This document shows, in pieces, positions 1-5,603 of a stretch of DNA of 8,973 bases. The translations under genes were made by a program, and so were the position numbers. Numbering within the stretch: position 1 is the first letter of the stretch; the number at the start of each line of letters is the position of its first letter. The stretch comes from Pyramidobacter sp. (GTDB lineage Bacteria; Synergistota; Synergistia; Synergistales; Dethiosulfovibrionaceae), in assembly GCA_017940445.1 (NCBI GenBank), contig JAGAYQ010000386.1, positions 1 through 8,973 on the forward strand, in the 5' to 3' direction. Below the pieces are notes generated by a model. The model was given only the letters and a program-made list of their open reading frames with translations, ran no database searches and had not been told where the DNA came from.

Positions 1-21
1 CGAAAACTAGTATAAAAACAT

Positions 22-67
22 TTGCGCCGCAGAAAATGTTCCTGGTGACACATTTTCTGCGGCGCAA
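22..67. terminator. Bidirectional intrinsic terminator
   Basis: An 18-bp perfect inverted repeat (22-39 with 50-67) encloses a 10-nt loop. It is followed by six T on the plus strand (68-73) and by a five-T run on the minus strand (complement of A15-A19). The LysR gene on the minus strand stops 7 bp away, so this hairpin ends that transcript. The T-run on both sides implies that a gene outside the left edge may converge on the same hairpin. The structure is read directly from the sequence; the function follows from its form and position. Confidence 0.88.
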
Positions 68-74
68 TTTTTTA

Positions 75-1031
75 TCAGTGTCTGATCTCGATCTTCGGGT
101 GCGGCTGATCGAGGATGGCGCGCTTGGCACGGTCGATCAGGGCCAGCACTGCCGGCGAAAAGACGCGGTCTTTCTTCCAGGCGATGATGTTGCGGCGGTA
201 GTACATCGGGTCTTCGATCGTGTAAAACACGGGATGGAACTGTTCCTGTGCCATCGCCAGCTTTGCACCGTTGGACGTGGTGAACGTCAGGCCCATCCCC
301 GCTGCGGCCAGCAGCGTGATGGTGCGCAGGCTGGTGAGCTGCATGACGGTCTTCACATGCAGCGCGTATTTTTCCAGCAGCAGCTGCGTCACTCGGTACA
401 CGCCCTGTGCCGGGGTCAGCATGAGGAAATCCTCCCCCTCCAGCAGCTCCGGCACGATGTACTGCGGCCGCAGCGGGCTGTTTTCGCTCAGGTCGGCAAA
501 ACGGGCCAGCGGATGATCGGCCGACGAGATCAGATAGATCGGCGCGTCGTTAACGGCCTCGTAGGCGATGTCGCCCGACCCGATCGGCAGCGTCGAGACG
601 CAGAAATCCATCTGTCCGGCGAGGATGGCTCGCTCGAAAAACGCGTTCGTCCCTTCCATGATGCGCACGTCCACGCCCGGATAATCGCGGACGAACTGCG
701 GCAAAATCAGCGGCAGCCAGGCCGTGCCGCGTTCGACGGTGATGCCCAGGCGCACGCGTTCCTTCGCGCCGAGGGCGATGTTTTTCATCTCCTCACGCAT
801 GGCCGTCCCGATGTCGAGCAGCTTGCGGGCGCTCTCAAGGAAGCGCTCGCCGGCGTACGTCAGCTTCAGCGGCGTCGTCGAGCGGTCGAACAGCGTCACG
901 CCGAGATCCTTTTCCTGACGGCGGATCGCCTTGGTCAGCGCCGGCTGCGAGATGTGCAGCATCTCCGCTGCGCGCGTGATGTTGCGCGTCTGCGCTACCG
1001 TCAGCAGATAACGGTAGATGTCGTTATTCAT
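75..1031 (-). CDS. LysR-type transcriptional regulator
   Basis: This is a 318-residue DNA-binding regulator of the LysR family, cytoplasmic and normally tetrameric. The N-terminal winged helix-turn-helix covers about residues 1-60. It shows the family pattern around NITRAAEMLHISQPALT (17-33) and LGVTLFDR (43-50). A linker helix (about 60-88) leads to a periplasmic-binding-like effector domain from about residue 92 to 295. Length matches the usual 290-320. The start at 1031 is chosen because GGGAGGGGAG lies just upstream on the minus strand with good spacing. An in-frame ATG at 1067 would add 12 residues before the normal LysR N-terminus and lacks such a site. The gene is divergent from the M20 peptidase, the usual arrangement for a LysR protein and its target. 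The inducer cannot be read from the sequence; an amino acid or peptide-derived ligand is only a guess from the neighbours. Confidence 0.93.
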   Translation of the reverse strand: MNNDIYRYLLTVAQTRNITRAAEMLHISQPALTKAIRRQEKDLGVTLFDRSTTPLKLTYAGERFLESARKLLDIGTAMREEMKNIALGAKERVRLGITVERGTAWLPLILPQFVRDYPGVDVRIMEGTNAFFERAILAGQMDFCVSTLPIGSGDIAYEAVNDAPIYLISSADHPLARFADLSENSPLRPQYIVPELLEGEDFLMLTPAQGVYRVTQLLLEKYALHVKTVMQLTSLRTITLLAAAGMGLTFTTSNGAKLAMAQEQFHPVFYTIEDPMYYRRNIIAWKKDRVFSPAVLALIDRAKRAILDQPHPKIEIRH

Positions 1032-1055
1032 GGACCGCTCCCCTCCCGCGCCGGT

Positions 1056-1068
1056 TATGATTTCCATA
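1056..1068. promoter_or_regulatory. Candidate LysR box (T-N11-A)
   Basis: TATGATTTCCATA is a short dyad (TAT-N7-ATA) that fits the T-N11-A pattern typical of LysR-family sites. An overlapping GATT-N8-AATC dyad spans 1059-1074. It lies about 36-48 bp upstream of the plus-strand -10 hexamer and 24 bp upstream of the regulator's own start codon. This position would allow both activation of the peptidase gene and autoregulation. The motif is short and common by chance, so confidence is low. Confidence 0.3.
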
Positions 1069-1101
1069 CGAATCTTTCATGCGACGGCGCTCCACTGTTC
1101 C

Positions 1102-1109
1102 ATTATAAT
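1102..1109. promoter_or_regulatory. Overlapping divergent -10 elements
   Basis: The plus strand reads a perfect TATAAT at 1104-1109, facing the M20 gene. The minus strand reads a perfect TATAAT over 1102-1107, facing the LysR gene. The two hexamers share four base pairs, so RNA polymerase could open only one direction at a time. Neither has a good -35: the plus-strand hexamer at 17-bp spacing is GCGACG (1081-1086), about 3 of 6 matches. A consensus -10 with a poor -35 is what one expects of activator-dependent promoters. Confidence 0.55.
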
Positions 1110-1160
1110 ACGCGTAGAAGATTTCGGGACATTTTCCCCGCACGAAAGGAATGATCGCAC

Positions 1161-2534
1161 TTGAGTCTTGCCGATGTATACGCGCACTTGAAGGCTCACG
1201 AAGCCGAAGATCTGGAGCTGCTCAAAAAGCTCGTCGCGCAGCCCAGCGTGAGCGCCCGCAATATGGGCGTGACCGACTGCGCCGAACTGCTCCGCGGTCT
1301 GCTGACCGGTCTGGGCTGCACGAACGTGAACGTCTTTTCTACGCCGACGAAGCCGCTCGTGTTCGGAGAGCTGAGATCGAAAAAGCCGGGCGCGAAGACG
1401 GTGCTGTTTTACGGCCATTACGACACGCAGCCGCCGGAGCCTGAGGAAGAATGGCTGACGCCGCCGTTTGAGCCGACGGTGAAGGACGGCCGGCTGTACG
1501 GCCTGGGCACAGCCGACAACAAGGGACAGTTCCTCGCCCATATCCTCGCCGTGCGCAGCTGGCTGGCCGCAGCGGGCGACGTGCCCGTCAGCGTCAAGTT
1601 CATCCTCGACGGCGAGGAGGAAAGCGGCTCGCCCAGCCTGCCCGACTTTGTGCGAGCGCATCGGGAGCTGCTGGCCGCCGATTTCGTCTACAACTCCGAC
1701 GGGCCGATGAACGCCGGAGACTTCCCGGAGATCAAGCTGGGCTCGCGCGGCGATCTGTCGTTCGAACTTTCGCTGACCACAGCGACGCATCAGAATCATT
1801 CCAAGACAGGGCAGCTCATCCCCAACCCGGCCATCGAGCTGTGCCGCCTGATCGCCGCGATCGTCGACGAAAACGGGCGCGTGACCATCCCGCATTTTTA
1901 CGATGACGTGCTCCAGCCCACGGACTACGAGAGCCGGATCATCGACGAGCTGGAATTCGACGCCGAAGCGCTGAAAAAGATCTACGGCACGAAAAAGCTT
2001 GAGAAGAACGACAAGCAGAGCTATTACCGCCAGCTCATGTTCATGCCCACGTTCACGATCAACGGCATGAGCGGCGGCTACACGGGCCCCGGCCACAAGA
2101 CCTGCGTGCCGCACAAAGCGTTTGTCCGCTGCGACGTACGGCTGGTGCTGAACATGGACCCCGAAAAGGTCGCCCGGCAGATCACTGATTTTGTGCACGC
2201 GTTCGATCCCGAGATCGCCGTCACGTTCGAGCCCCATCCCATGCTGCCGTCGCGCACGCCCGCTGAGCTGCCTGTGTGTCAGGCCGTCATCGGCGCAGTC
2301 AGGTCCGTTTACCCGAAGGCCGTCATCCATGCCAGTTCCGGCGGCAGCACGCCGGGCTACGTGTGGACCGACATCATGAAGACGCCCTGTCTGCTCGTAC
2401 CCTACGGCAACGCCGACCAGACGAACCACTCGCCCAACGAGAATCTGCGTCTCGACTGCTATTACAACGGCGCAAAAGTCAGCGCCGCCGTCATCGACGC
2501 CGTGGCGAACATGGATCATACTGTTTTTCGTTAA
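1161..2534 (+). CDS. M20-family metallopeptidase (dipeptidase-like)
   Basis: This 457-residue cytoplasmic di-zinc hydrolase belongs to the M20 family (carnosinase/CPG2-like dipeptidases), which cleaves C-terminal or dipeptide bonds. The metal and catalytic residues are all visible: H86 and D88 in GHYDTQP, bridging D119 in ADNKG, general base E153 and ligand E154 in GEEESGS, D180 in NSDG, and H423 in NHSPNEN. The lid or dimerisation domain falls at about residues 195-345, with the substrate-binding TATHQNHS at 207-214 and GYTGPG at 306-311. There is no signal peptide. The start is TTG: an in-frame TGA at 1152-1154 rules out anything further upstream. AAGGA at 1146-1150 is 10 nt away, and the N-terminus matches the family. 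It is divergent from the LysR gene and upstream of a peptide importer, which suggests hydrolysis of imported dipeptides. Exact substrate is unknown. Confidence 0.92.
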   Translation: MSLADVYAHLKAHEAEDLELLKKLVAQPSVSARNMGVTDCAELLRGLLTGLGCTNVNVFSTPTKPLVFGELRSKKPGAKTVLFYGHYDTQPPEPEEEWLTPPFEPTVKDGRLYGLGTADNKGQFLAHILAVRSWLAAAGDVPVSVKFILDGEEESGSPSLPDFVRAHRELLAADFVYNSDGPMNAGDFPEIKLGSRGDLSFELSLTTATHQNHSKTGQLIPNPAIELCRLIAAIVDENGRVTIPHFYDDVLQPTDYESRIIDELEFDAEALKKIYGTKKLEKNDKQSYYRQLMFMPTFTINGMSGGYTGPGHKTCVPHKAFVRCDVRLVLNMDPEKVARQITDFVHAFDPEIAVTFEPHPMLPSRTPAELPVCQAVIGAVRSVYPKAVIHASSGGSTPGYVWTDIMKTPCLLVPYGNADQTNHSPNENLRLDCYYNGAKVSAAVIDAVANMDHTVFR

Positions 2535-2562
2535 AACGGCTAACGTATTATCAGCCGTTTTA
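2532..2562 (+). terminator. Intrinsic terminator of the M20 gene
   Basis: A 10-bp stem (2532-2541 with 2553-2562) around AACGGCT/AGCCGTT begins inside the M20 stop codon. It has an 11-nt loop, and its 3' arm ends in TTTTA. The U-run is short and part of the stem, so termination may be partial. It separates the peptidase transcript from the transporter genes. Confidence 0.6.
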
Positions 2563-2564
2563 TA

Positions 2565-2671
2565 GCGCCGTCAGGCGCGTCGAAAAACGTATGAGACGGC
2601 GTGGCGCCGATTTTGCGCCGACTGCCGCGCCTGTCTTGAGCGCGGCCGCGCGATGGGCATTTTCATCGCGC
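2565..2671. repeat. GC-rich cluster of nested inverted repeats
   Basis: No credible gene lies in 2563-2739. The segment instead contains stacked inverted repeats. GCGCC/GGCGC with a 4-nt loop spans 2565-2578. CAGGCGCG/CGCGCCTG (2572-2579 with 2626-2633) encloses GGCGC/GCGCC (2603-2607 with 2615-2619). A 12-bp palindrome GCGCGGCCGCGC lies at 2640-2651. It overlaps the stem GCGCGATG/CATCGCGC (2648-2655 with 2664-2671, 8-nt loop). The ten-base word TGGCGCCGAT occurs at 2602-2611 and again at 2717-2726. It could be a structured RNA, a protein-binding array or a decayed repeat element; the sequence alone does not decide. Confidence 0.4.
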
Positions 2672-2739
2672 ATGAGTATCAGTAGCGAGAAAACAGTCAT
2701 CATTCCCTTTTGGTTATGGCGCCGATAAAAAGGTTTCAC

Positions 2740-2773
2740 TTGATTCCGGCGGCGCTTCCTGATATGGTACAAT
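2740..2773 (+). promoter_or_regulatory. Promoter of the binding-protein gene
   Basis: Two overlapping sigma-70 readings exist. TTGATT (2740-2745) with a 17-bp spacer to TATGGT (2763-2768) matches 4 of 6 in each hexamer. Alternatively, TACAAT (2768-2773) is preceded by an extended -10 TG at 2765-2766. Either would start transcription at about 2775-2780, giving a leader of roughly 118-125 nt before the ATG at 2898. Confidence 0.5.
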
Positions 2774-2779
2774 CACCTG

Positions 2780-2868
2780 AAGAAGGAAGAATATTCTTTC
2801 TTTTTGAGGAGACACTGATCCGGCGGCCCCGACCGCAGCCAAGCGGGGCGCGGCACATTCATCAGCGT
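2780..2868 (+). promoter_or_regulatory. Structured 5' leader of the binding-protein gene
   Basis: The leader has two folding units. A near-perfect palindrome at 2780-2805 is built around AAGAATATTCTT (2787-2798) and pairs along its length with two G-U wobbles and a 4-nt loop; its 3' arm is U-rich. A second unit at 2812-2868 is closed by ACACTGAT/ATCAGCGT (one mismatch). Inside it are CCG/CGG (2820-2822 with 2851-2853) and GCCCCG/CGGGGC (2826-2831 with 2844-2849, 12-nt loop). It matches no riboswitch class I can recognise. The first unit could also be a DNA operator at the transcription start. Confidence 0.35.
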
Positions 2869-2897
2869 TTCCTTAACTTATGAAGGAGGCAGTTTTC

Positions 2898-4433
2898 ATG
2901 AAAGCAACGCGTTACGGACTTTTCGCGGCTGTGCTGTTCGGGCTTGCAGCTTCGGCTTTTGCGGCCGATGCGCCCAAGAGCACGAAGGACACGCTGATGT
3001 ACGGCGTCAACGCCGAGGCGGCTTCGCTTGATCCGTCCACCAGCAAGGACACTGTCACCCACATGATGATGCTGCAGCTGTATGACACGCTCGTCGCCGT
3101 CGATCCGCAGGACTACACCAAGTACGTCCCCGGCCTGGCCACCGAGTGGACGTTCAACGCCGACAGCACCGAGCTGACGTTCACCATCCGCGACGGCGTC
3201 AAGTTCCACAACGGCGACACGATGACCGCCGACGACGTTCTCTTCTCGCTGAACCGTTCGTTCAAGTCCAGCTACTCCTCGGGCATCCGCGCCGCCATCA
3301 AGGGCTTTGAGAAGGTCGACGACAAGCACGTCAAGCTGATCCTCAAGTACCCCTACGCGCCCATCCTCGAGGTGATGAGCAACCTCACCTTCGGCATCGT
3401 CAGCAAGCGCGCCGTGGAAGAGGCCGAGGCCAAGGGCGTCAACTTCGCCCGCAATCCCTGCGGCACCGGCGCTTACAAGATGAAGGAATGGAAGAGCGGC
3501 GATCAGCTCGAGCTTGAGCGCTTCGACGACTACTACCGCGGACCGGCGCCCATCAAGACCGTGATCTACAAGCTGATCCCCGACGCCTCGTCCGGCGCCA
3601 TCGGCCTTGAAGACGGCTCGCTCGATTTCTACTACCTGCCCGCCCACACCGACTACGAATACCTCAAGACGCTCGATAACCTGACGAGCATCACCTGCCC
3701 CGGCATCGGCGTGCACCACATCACGTTCAACGTCACCGACGGCGTCTTCAAGGACAAGCGCGTCCGTCAGGCCGTTGCCTACGCGCTCAACCGCGACGAC
3801 ATCGTCATCGGCGGCGCCGAGGGCTATGCCGACGTGTGCAACGTGCTGTGCCCCGTGTCGGTCTTCGGCTACGACAAGGAAGCCAAGTGGTATGAGCAGA
3901 ACCTCGACAAGGCCCGCGAGCTTCTGAAGGAAGCCGGCTACCCCAACGGCTTTGACGTGGTCTTCTCGATGCAGGGCTCGGCCACCTATATGAACCCCGC
4001 CGAAGTCATGCAGGACCAGCTTCGCCAGATCGGCATCAACGTCACCTTCGACAAGATGGAGCGCGCTACGTATCTTGACATCGTCGCCGGCAAGCGCCAG
4101 TTCGTCGCCTCGCTGCGCATGATCAACGCCTCTGTGCGCGACGCCGACTACGTGCTCACCCGCCGCGTGCACAGCAGCATGATCGGCGGCGGCAACAACT
4201 ACGCCGGCTACAAGAACGAGGACGTTGACAAGTGGCTCGATGCCGCCCGCCAGGAGACTGATCCGGCCAAGCGCATGGAGCTGTACCGCAAGGTCTACGC
4301 CCAGCTGAAGGAAGACGTGCCGCTGATCCCCATCTACACGGACTATCAGCAGTTCTTCTTCAACAAGCATCTCAAGGGCATCTATCCTCACCCCGTGTTC
4401 CGCTTCCCGGTCCACGAGATGTATTTCGACTAA
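2898..4433 (+). CDS. Periplasmic peptide-binding protein (SBP family 5)
   Basis: This 511-residue extracytoplasmic solute-binding protein of the DppA/OppA type delivers substrate to the permease pair encoded downstream. Residues 1-22 form a Sec signal peptide (basic MKATR, hydrophobic core, AFA before AD), and no lipobox cysteine follows. It should therefore be a soluble periplasmic protein. Family features are ATEWTF (81-86), the LTFTIRDGVKFHNGD segment (93-107), TADDVLFSL (110-118) and GTGAYKMKEW (189-198). Length is typical. The segment that usually holds a D-P-D motif near the ligand carboxylate or amino contacts reads SVRDADYVL (412-420) without proline, so specificity may differ from classical dipeptide binders. 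AAGGAGG at 2883-2889, 8 nt away, fixes the start at 2898; the in-frame ATG at 2880 precedes that site. Peptide transport is likely, but nickel or glycoside ligands exist in this family. Confidence 0.93.
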   Translation: MKATRYGLFAAVLFGLAASAFAADAPKSTKDTLMYGVNAEAASLDPSTSKDTVTHMMMLQLYDTLVAVDPQDYTKYVPGLATEWTFNADSTELTFTIRDGVKFHNGDTMTADDVLFSLNRSFKSSYSSGIRAAIKGFEKVDDKHVKLILKYPYAPILEVMSNLTFGIVSKRAVEEAEAKGVNFARNPCGTGAYKMKEWKSGDQLELERFDDYYRGPAPIKTVIYKLIPDASSGAIGLEDGSLDFYYLPAHTDYEYLKTLDNLTSITCPGIGVHHITFNVTDGVFKDKRVRQAVAYALNRDDIVIGGAEGYADVCNVLCPVSVFGYDKEAKWYEQNLDKARELLKEAGYPNGFDVVFSMQGSATYMNPAEVMQDQLRQIGINVTFDKMERATYLDIVAGKRQFVASLRMINASVRDADYVLTRRVHSSMIGGGNNYAGYKNEDVDKWLDAARQETDPAKRMELYRKVYAQLKEDVPLIPIYTDYQQFFFNKHLKGIYPHPVFRFPVHEMYFD

Positions 4434-4440
4434 AAAGACC

Positions 4441-4504
4441 GCGTCCTCAACGGATTTGCGCTGTAACGAAAAAGGACGCTGCGAGCATTTCGCGGCGTCC
4501 TTTT
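4441..4504 (+). terminator. Strong intrinsic terminator with upstream competing repeat
   Basis: The hairpin 4470-4484 with 4490-4504 has 15 pairs (one G-U), a 5-nt loop and a TTTTCT tail, starting 37 nt after the binding-protein stop. GCGTCCT, the core of its 3' arm (4495-4501), also occurs at 4441-4447 and could pair with AGGACGC (4473-4479) instead. The long hairpin should dominate and lower transcription of the permease genes relative to the binding protein, which is normally needed in excess. Confidence 0.82.
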
Positions 4505-4532
4505 CTGTAACAGGACCTTGAACCAGGCACAA

Positions 4533-4578
4533 GCTGCCGCACGGCCCTGGTAAAGCGCGGCAGCCTGCTTTGTTTTTT
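4533..4578 (+). terminator. Second intrinsic terminator in tandem
   Basis: GCTGCCGC (4533-4540) pairs perfectly with GCGGCAGC (4557-4564) around a 16-nt loop. It is followed by a T-rich tail with six consecutive T at 4573-4578. It lies 29 nt after the first terminator hairpin. CCAGG at 4523-4527 is complementary to CCTGG (4546-4550) in the loop, so a pseudoknot or alternative fold is possible. Confidence 0.68.
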
Positions 4579-4644
4579 GATTTTGGGCTTTCAATTACTC
4601 TACTCATTCCTGATTACTCATTCTTAATTGAATTTTTTGGGGGG
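4577..4644 (+). promoter_or_regulatory. AT-rich repeat island with possible internal promoter before dppB
   Basis: This stretch is much more AT-rich than its surroundings. TTGATT (4577-4582) with a 16-bp spacer to TCTACT (4599-4604) is a possible promoter, 4 of 6 in each box. TACTCATTC is repeated at 4601-4609 and 4615-4623, and a third TACTC sits at 4596-4600. TTCAATTA (4590-4597) and TAATTGAA (4625-4632) form an 8-bp inverted repeat enclosing these repeats. Six T then six G (4633-4644) lie directly before the dppB start. The G-run at 5-nt spacing is the only possible ribosome-binding site, and it is an unusual one. Confidence 0.4.
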
Positions 4645-4649
4645 AAACC

Positions 4650-5603
4650 ATGTTACGCTACATTTTCCGGCGGCTGCTGATGCTGATCCCCGTCGTTCTC
4701 GGCGTGGCGCTGTTCATCTTCGCCGTCATGGATTTCACGCCCGGAGACCCTGCGGTGATGATCCTCGGCGAAGGCGCGACAGAGGCCGAATACGCGGCTC
4801 TGCGCGCTGAACTGGGGCTGAACGATCCGCTGCTGCTCCGCTACGGGCGCTACATCCTCAACGCGCTCAAGGGCGATTTCGGCGTCTCGTACCGCACGCA
4901 GATTCCCGTGTTCCAGGAGATCGCCGCCCGTCTGCCCTACACGGCTGTGCTCGCTATCGTCAGCACGCTGATCGCCGTCACGATCGGCCTGCCCGTGGGC
5001 GTCTTCTCGGCCGTCAAGCAGTATTCGCTGTCCGACAACTTCGCGCTGGGCTGCGCGCTGCTGATGACCTCGATGCCCACGTTCTGGCTGGCGATGATGC
5101 TCGTGCTCTACTTCTCGCTCAAGCTCAAATGGCTGCCTGCCATGGGCGTCAAAGACTGGACGAATTTCATCCTGCCGGCCATCGCCAACGCCTCGGCGAC
5201 GACAGCGTCGCTGCTGCGCATGACACGGTCGACGATGCTTGAGGTGATCCGTCAGGACTACATCCGCACGGCACGCGCCAAGGGCGCCAAGGAGTCGACC
5301 GTCATCTTCGGACACGCGCTGCGCAACGCGCTGCTGCCCGTCGTCACGCTGATCGGCGTCAACTTTGGAGCGGCGCTCAGCGGCACGATCGTCATCGAGC
5401 AGGTATTCGCCATTCCCGGCCTGGGGCAGCTGATGGTCAACGCCATCCGCACCAAGGACACGCCGATGATCATCGCCTCGCTGCTGTTCACGGCGATCAT
5501 CGCCTCGCTCGTCAATCTGCTGGTCGACATCCTCTACGCCTACATCGATCCCAGACTGAAGGCCAAGTTCTCCGTCATCAAAAGAAAGAAGGTGAGCGCA
5601 TGA
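4650..5603 (+). CDS. dppB: DppB-type peptide ABC transporter permease
   Basis: This 317-residue inner-membrane permease is the first of the pair that forms the translocation channel. It has the DppB/OppB layout. TM1 is at about residues 9-27, followed by a periplasmic region with TPGDPA (30-35) and GDFGVSYRT (75-83). TM2-TM4 lie at about 98-121, 134-157 and 172-190. The cytoplasmic coupling loop follows, with DYIRTARAKGA (203-213) ending in LRNALLP (224-230), the EAA-loop equivalent that contacts an ATPase. TM5 and TM6 are at about 230-252 and 274-298. The end, YIDPRLK (298-304), is typical. The gene overlaps dppC by four bases (ATGA), which indicates translational coupling. Substrate class rests on the neighbouring binding protein; the Dpp symbol is a family-level name. 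Confidence 0.93.
   Translation: MLRYIFRRLLMLIPVVLGVALFIFAVMDFTPGDPAVMILGEGATEAEYAALRAELGLNDPLLLRYGRYILNALKGDFGVSYRTQIPVFQEIAARLPYTAVLAIVSTLIAVTIGLPVGVFSAVKQYSLSDNFALGCALLMTSMPTFWLAMMLVLYFSLKLKWLPAMGVKDWTNFILPAIANASATTASLLRMTRSTMLEVIRQDYIRTARAKGAKESTVIFGHALRNALLPVVTLIGVNFGAALSGTIVIEQVFAIPGLGQLMVNAIRTKDTPMIIASLLFTAIIASLVNLLVDILYAYIDPRLKAKFSVIKRKKVSA

Noticed and set aside
36..1154. 372-codon plus-strand open frame across the LysR gene
   Set aside because: It starts inside the terminator hairpin and has H/R/Q/D-rich shadow composition; the minus-strand LysR is certain.
1151..1444. 97-codon plus-strand frame beginning at ATG 1151
   Set aside because: It has no spacing from the Shine-Dalgarno, is out of frame with the M20 gene and encodes R/A-rich shadow sequence.
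1077..2519. 480-codon open frame on the minus strand opposite the M20 gene
   Set aside because: It mirrors a well-supported gene with all catalytic motifs. Its composition (rich in H, R, V, D, A) is that of an antisense frame in GC-rich coding DNA.
2560..2772. 70-codon minus-strand open frame in the 363-bp intergenic region
   Set aside because: It has no convincing ribosome site, and its arginine-rich product has no recognisable feature and lies over inverted repeats.
2880..2897. Upstream in-frame ATG for the binding protein
   Set aside because: It precedes and includes the AAGGAGG site, and would put extra residues before a normal signal peptide.
2862..4607. 581-codon open frame on the minus strand opposite the binding-protein gene
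   Set aside because: It has no recognisable domain, is low-complexity V/A/D/H-rich, and crosses the two terminators; it is a by-product of strong GC-ending codon use on the plus strand.
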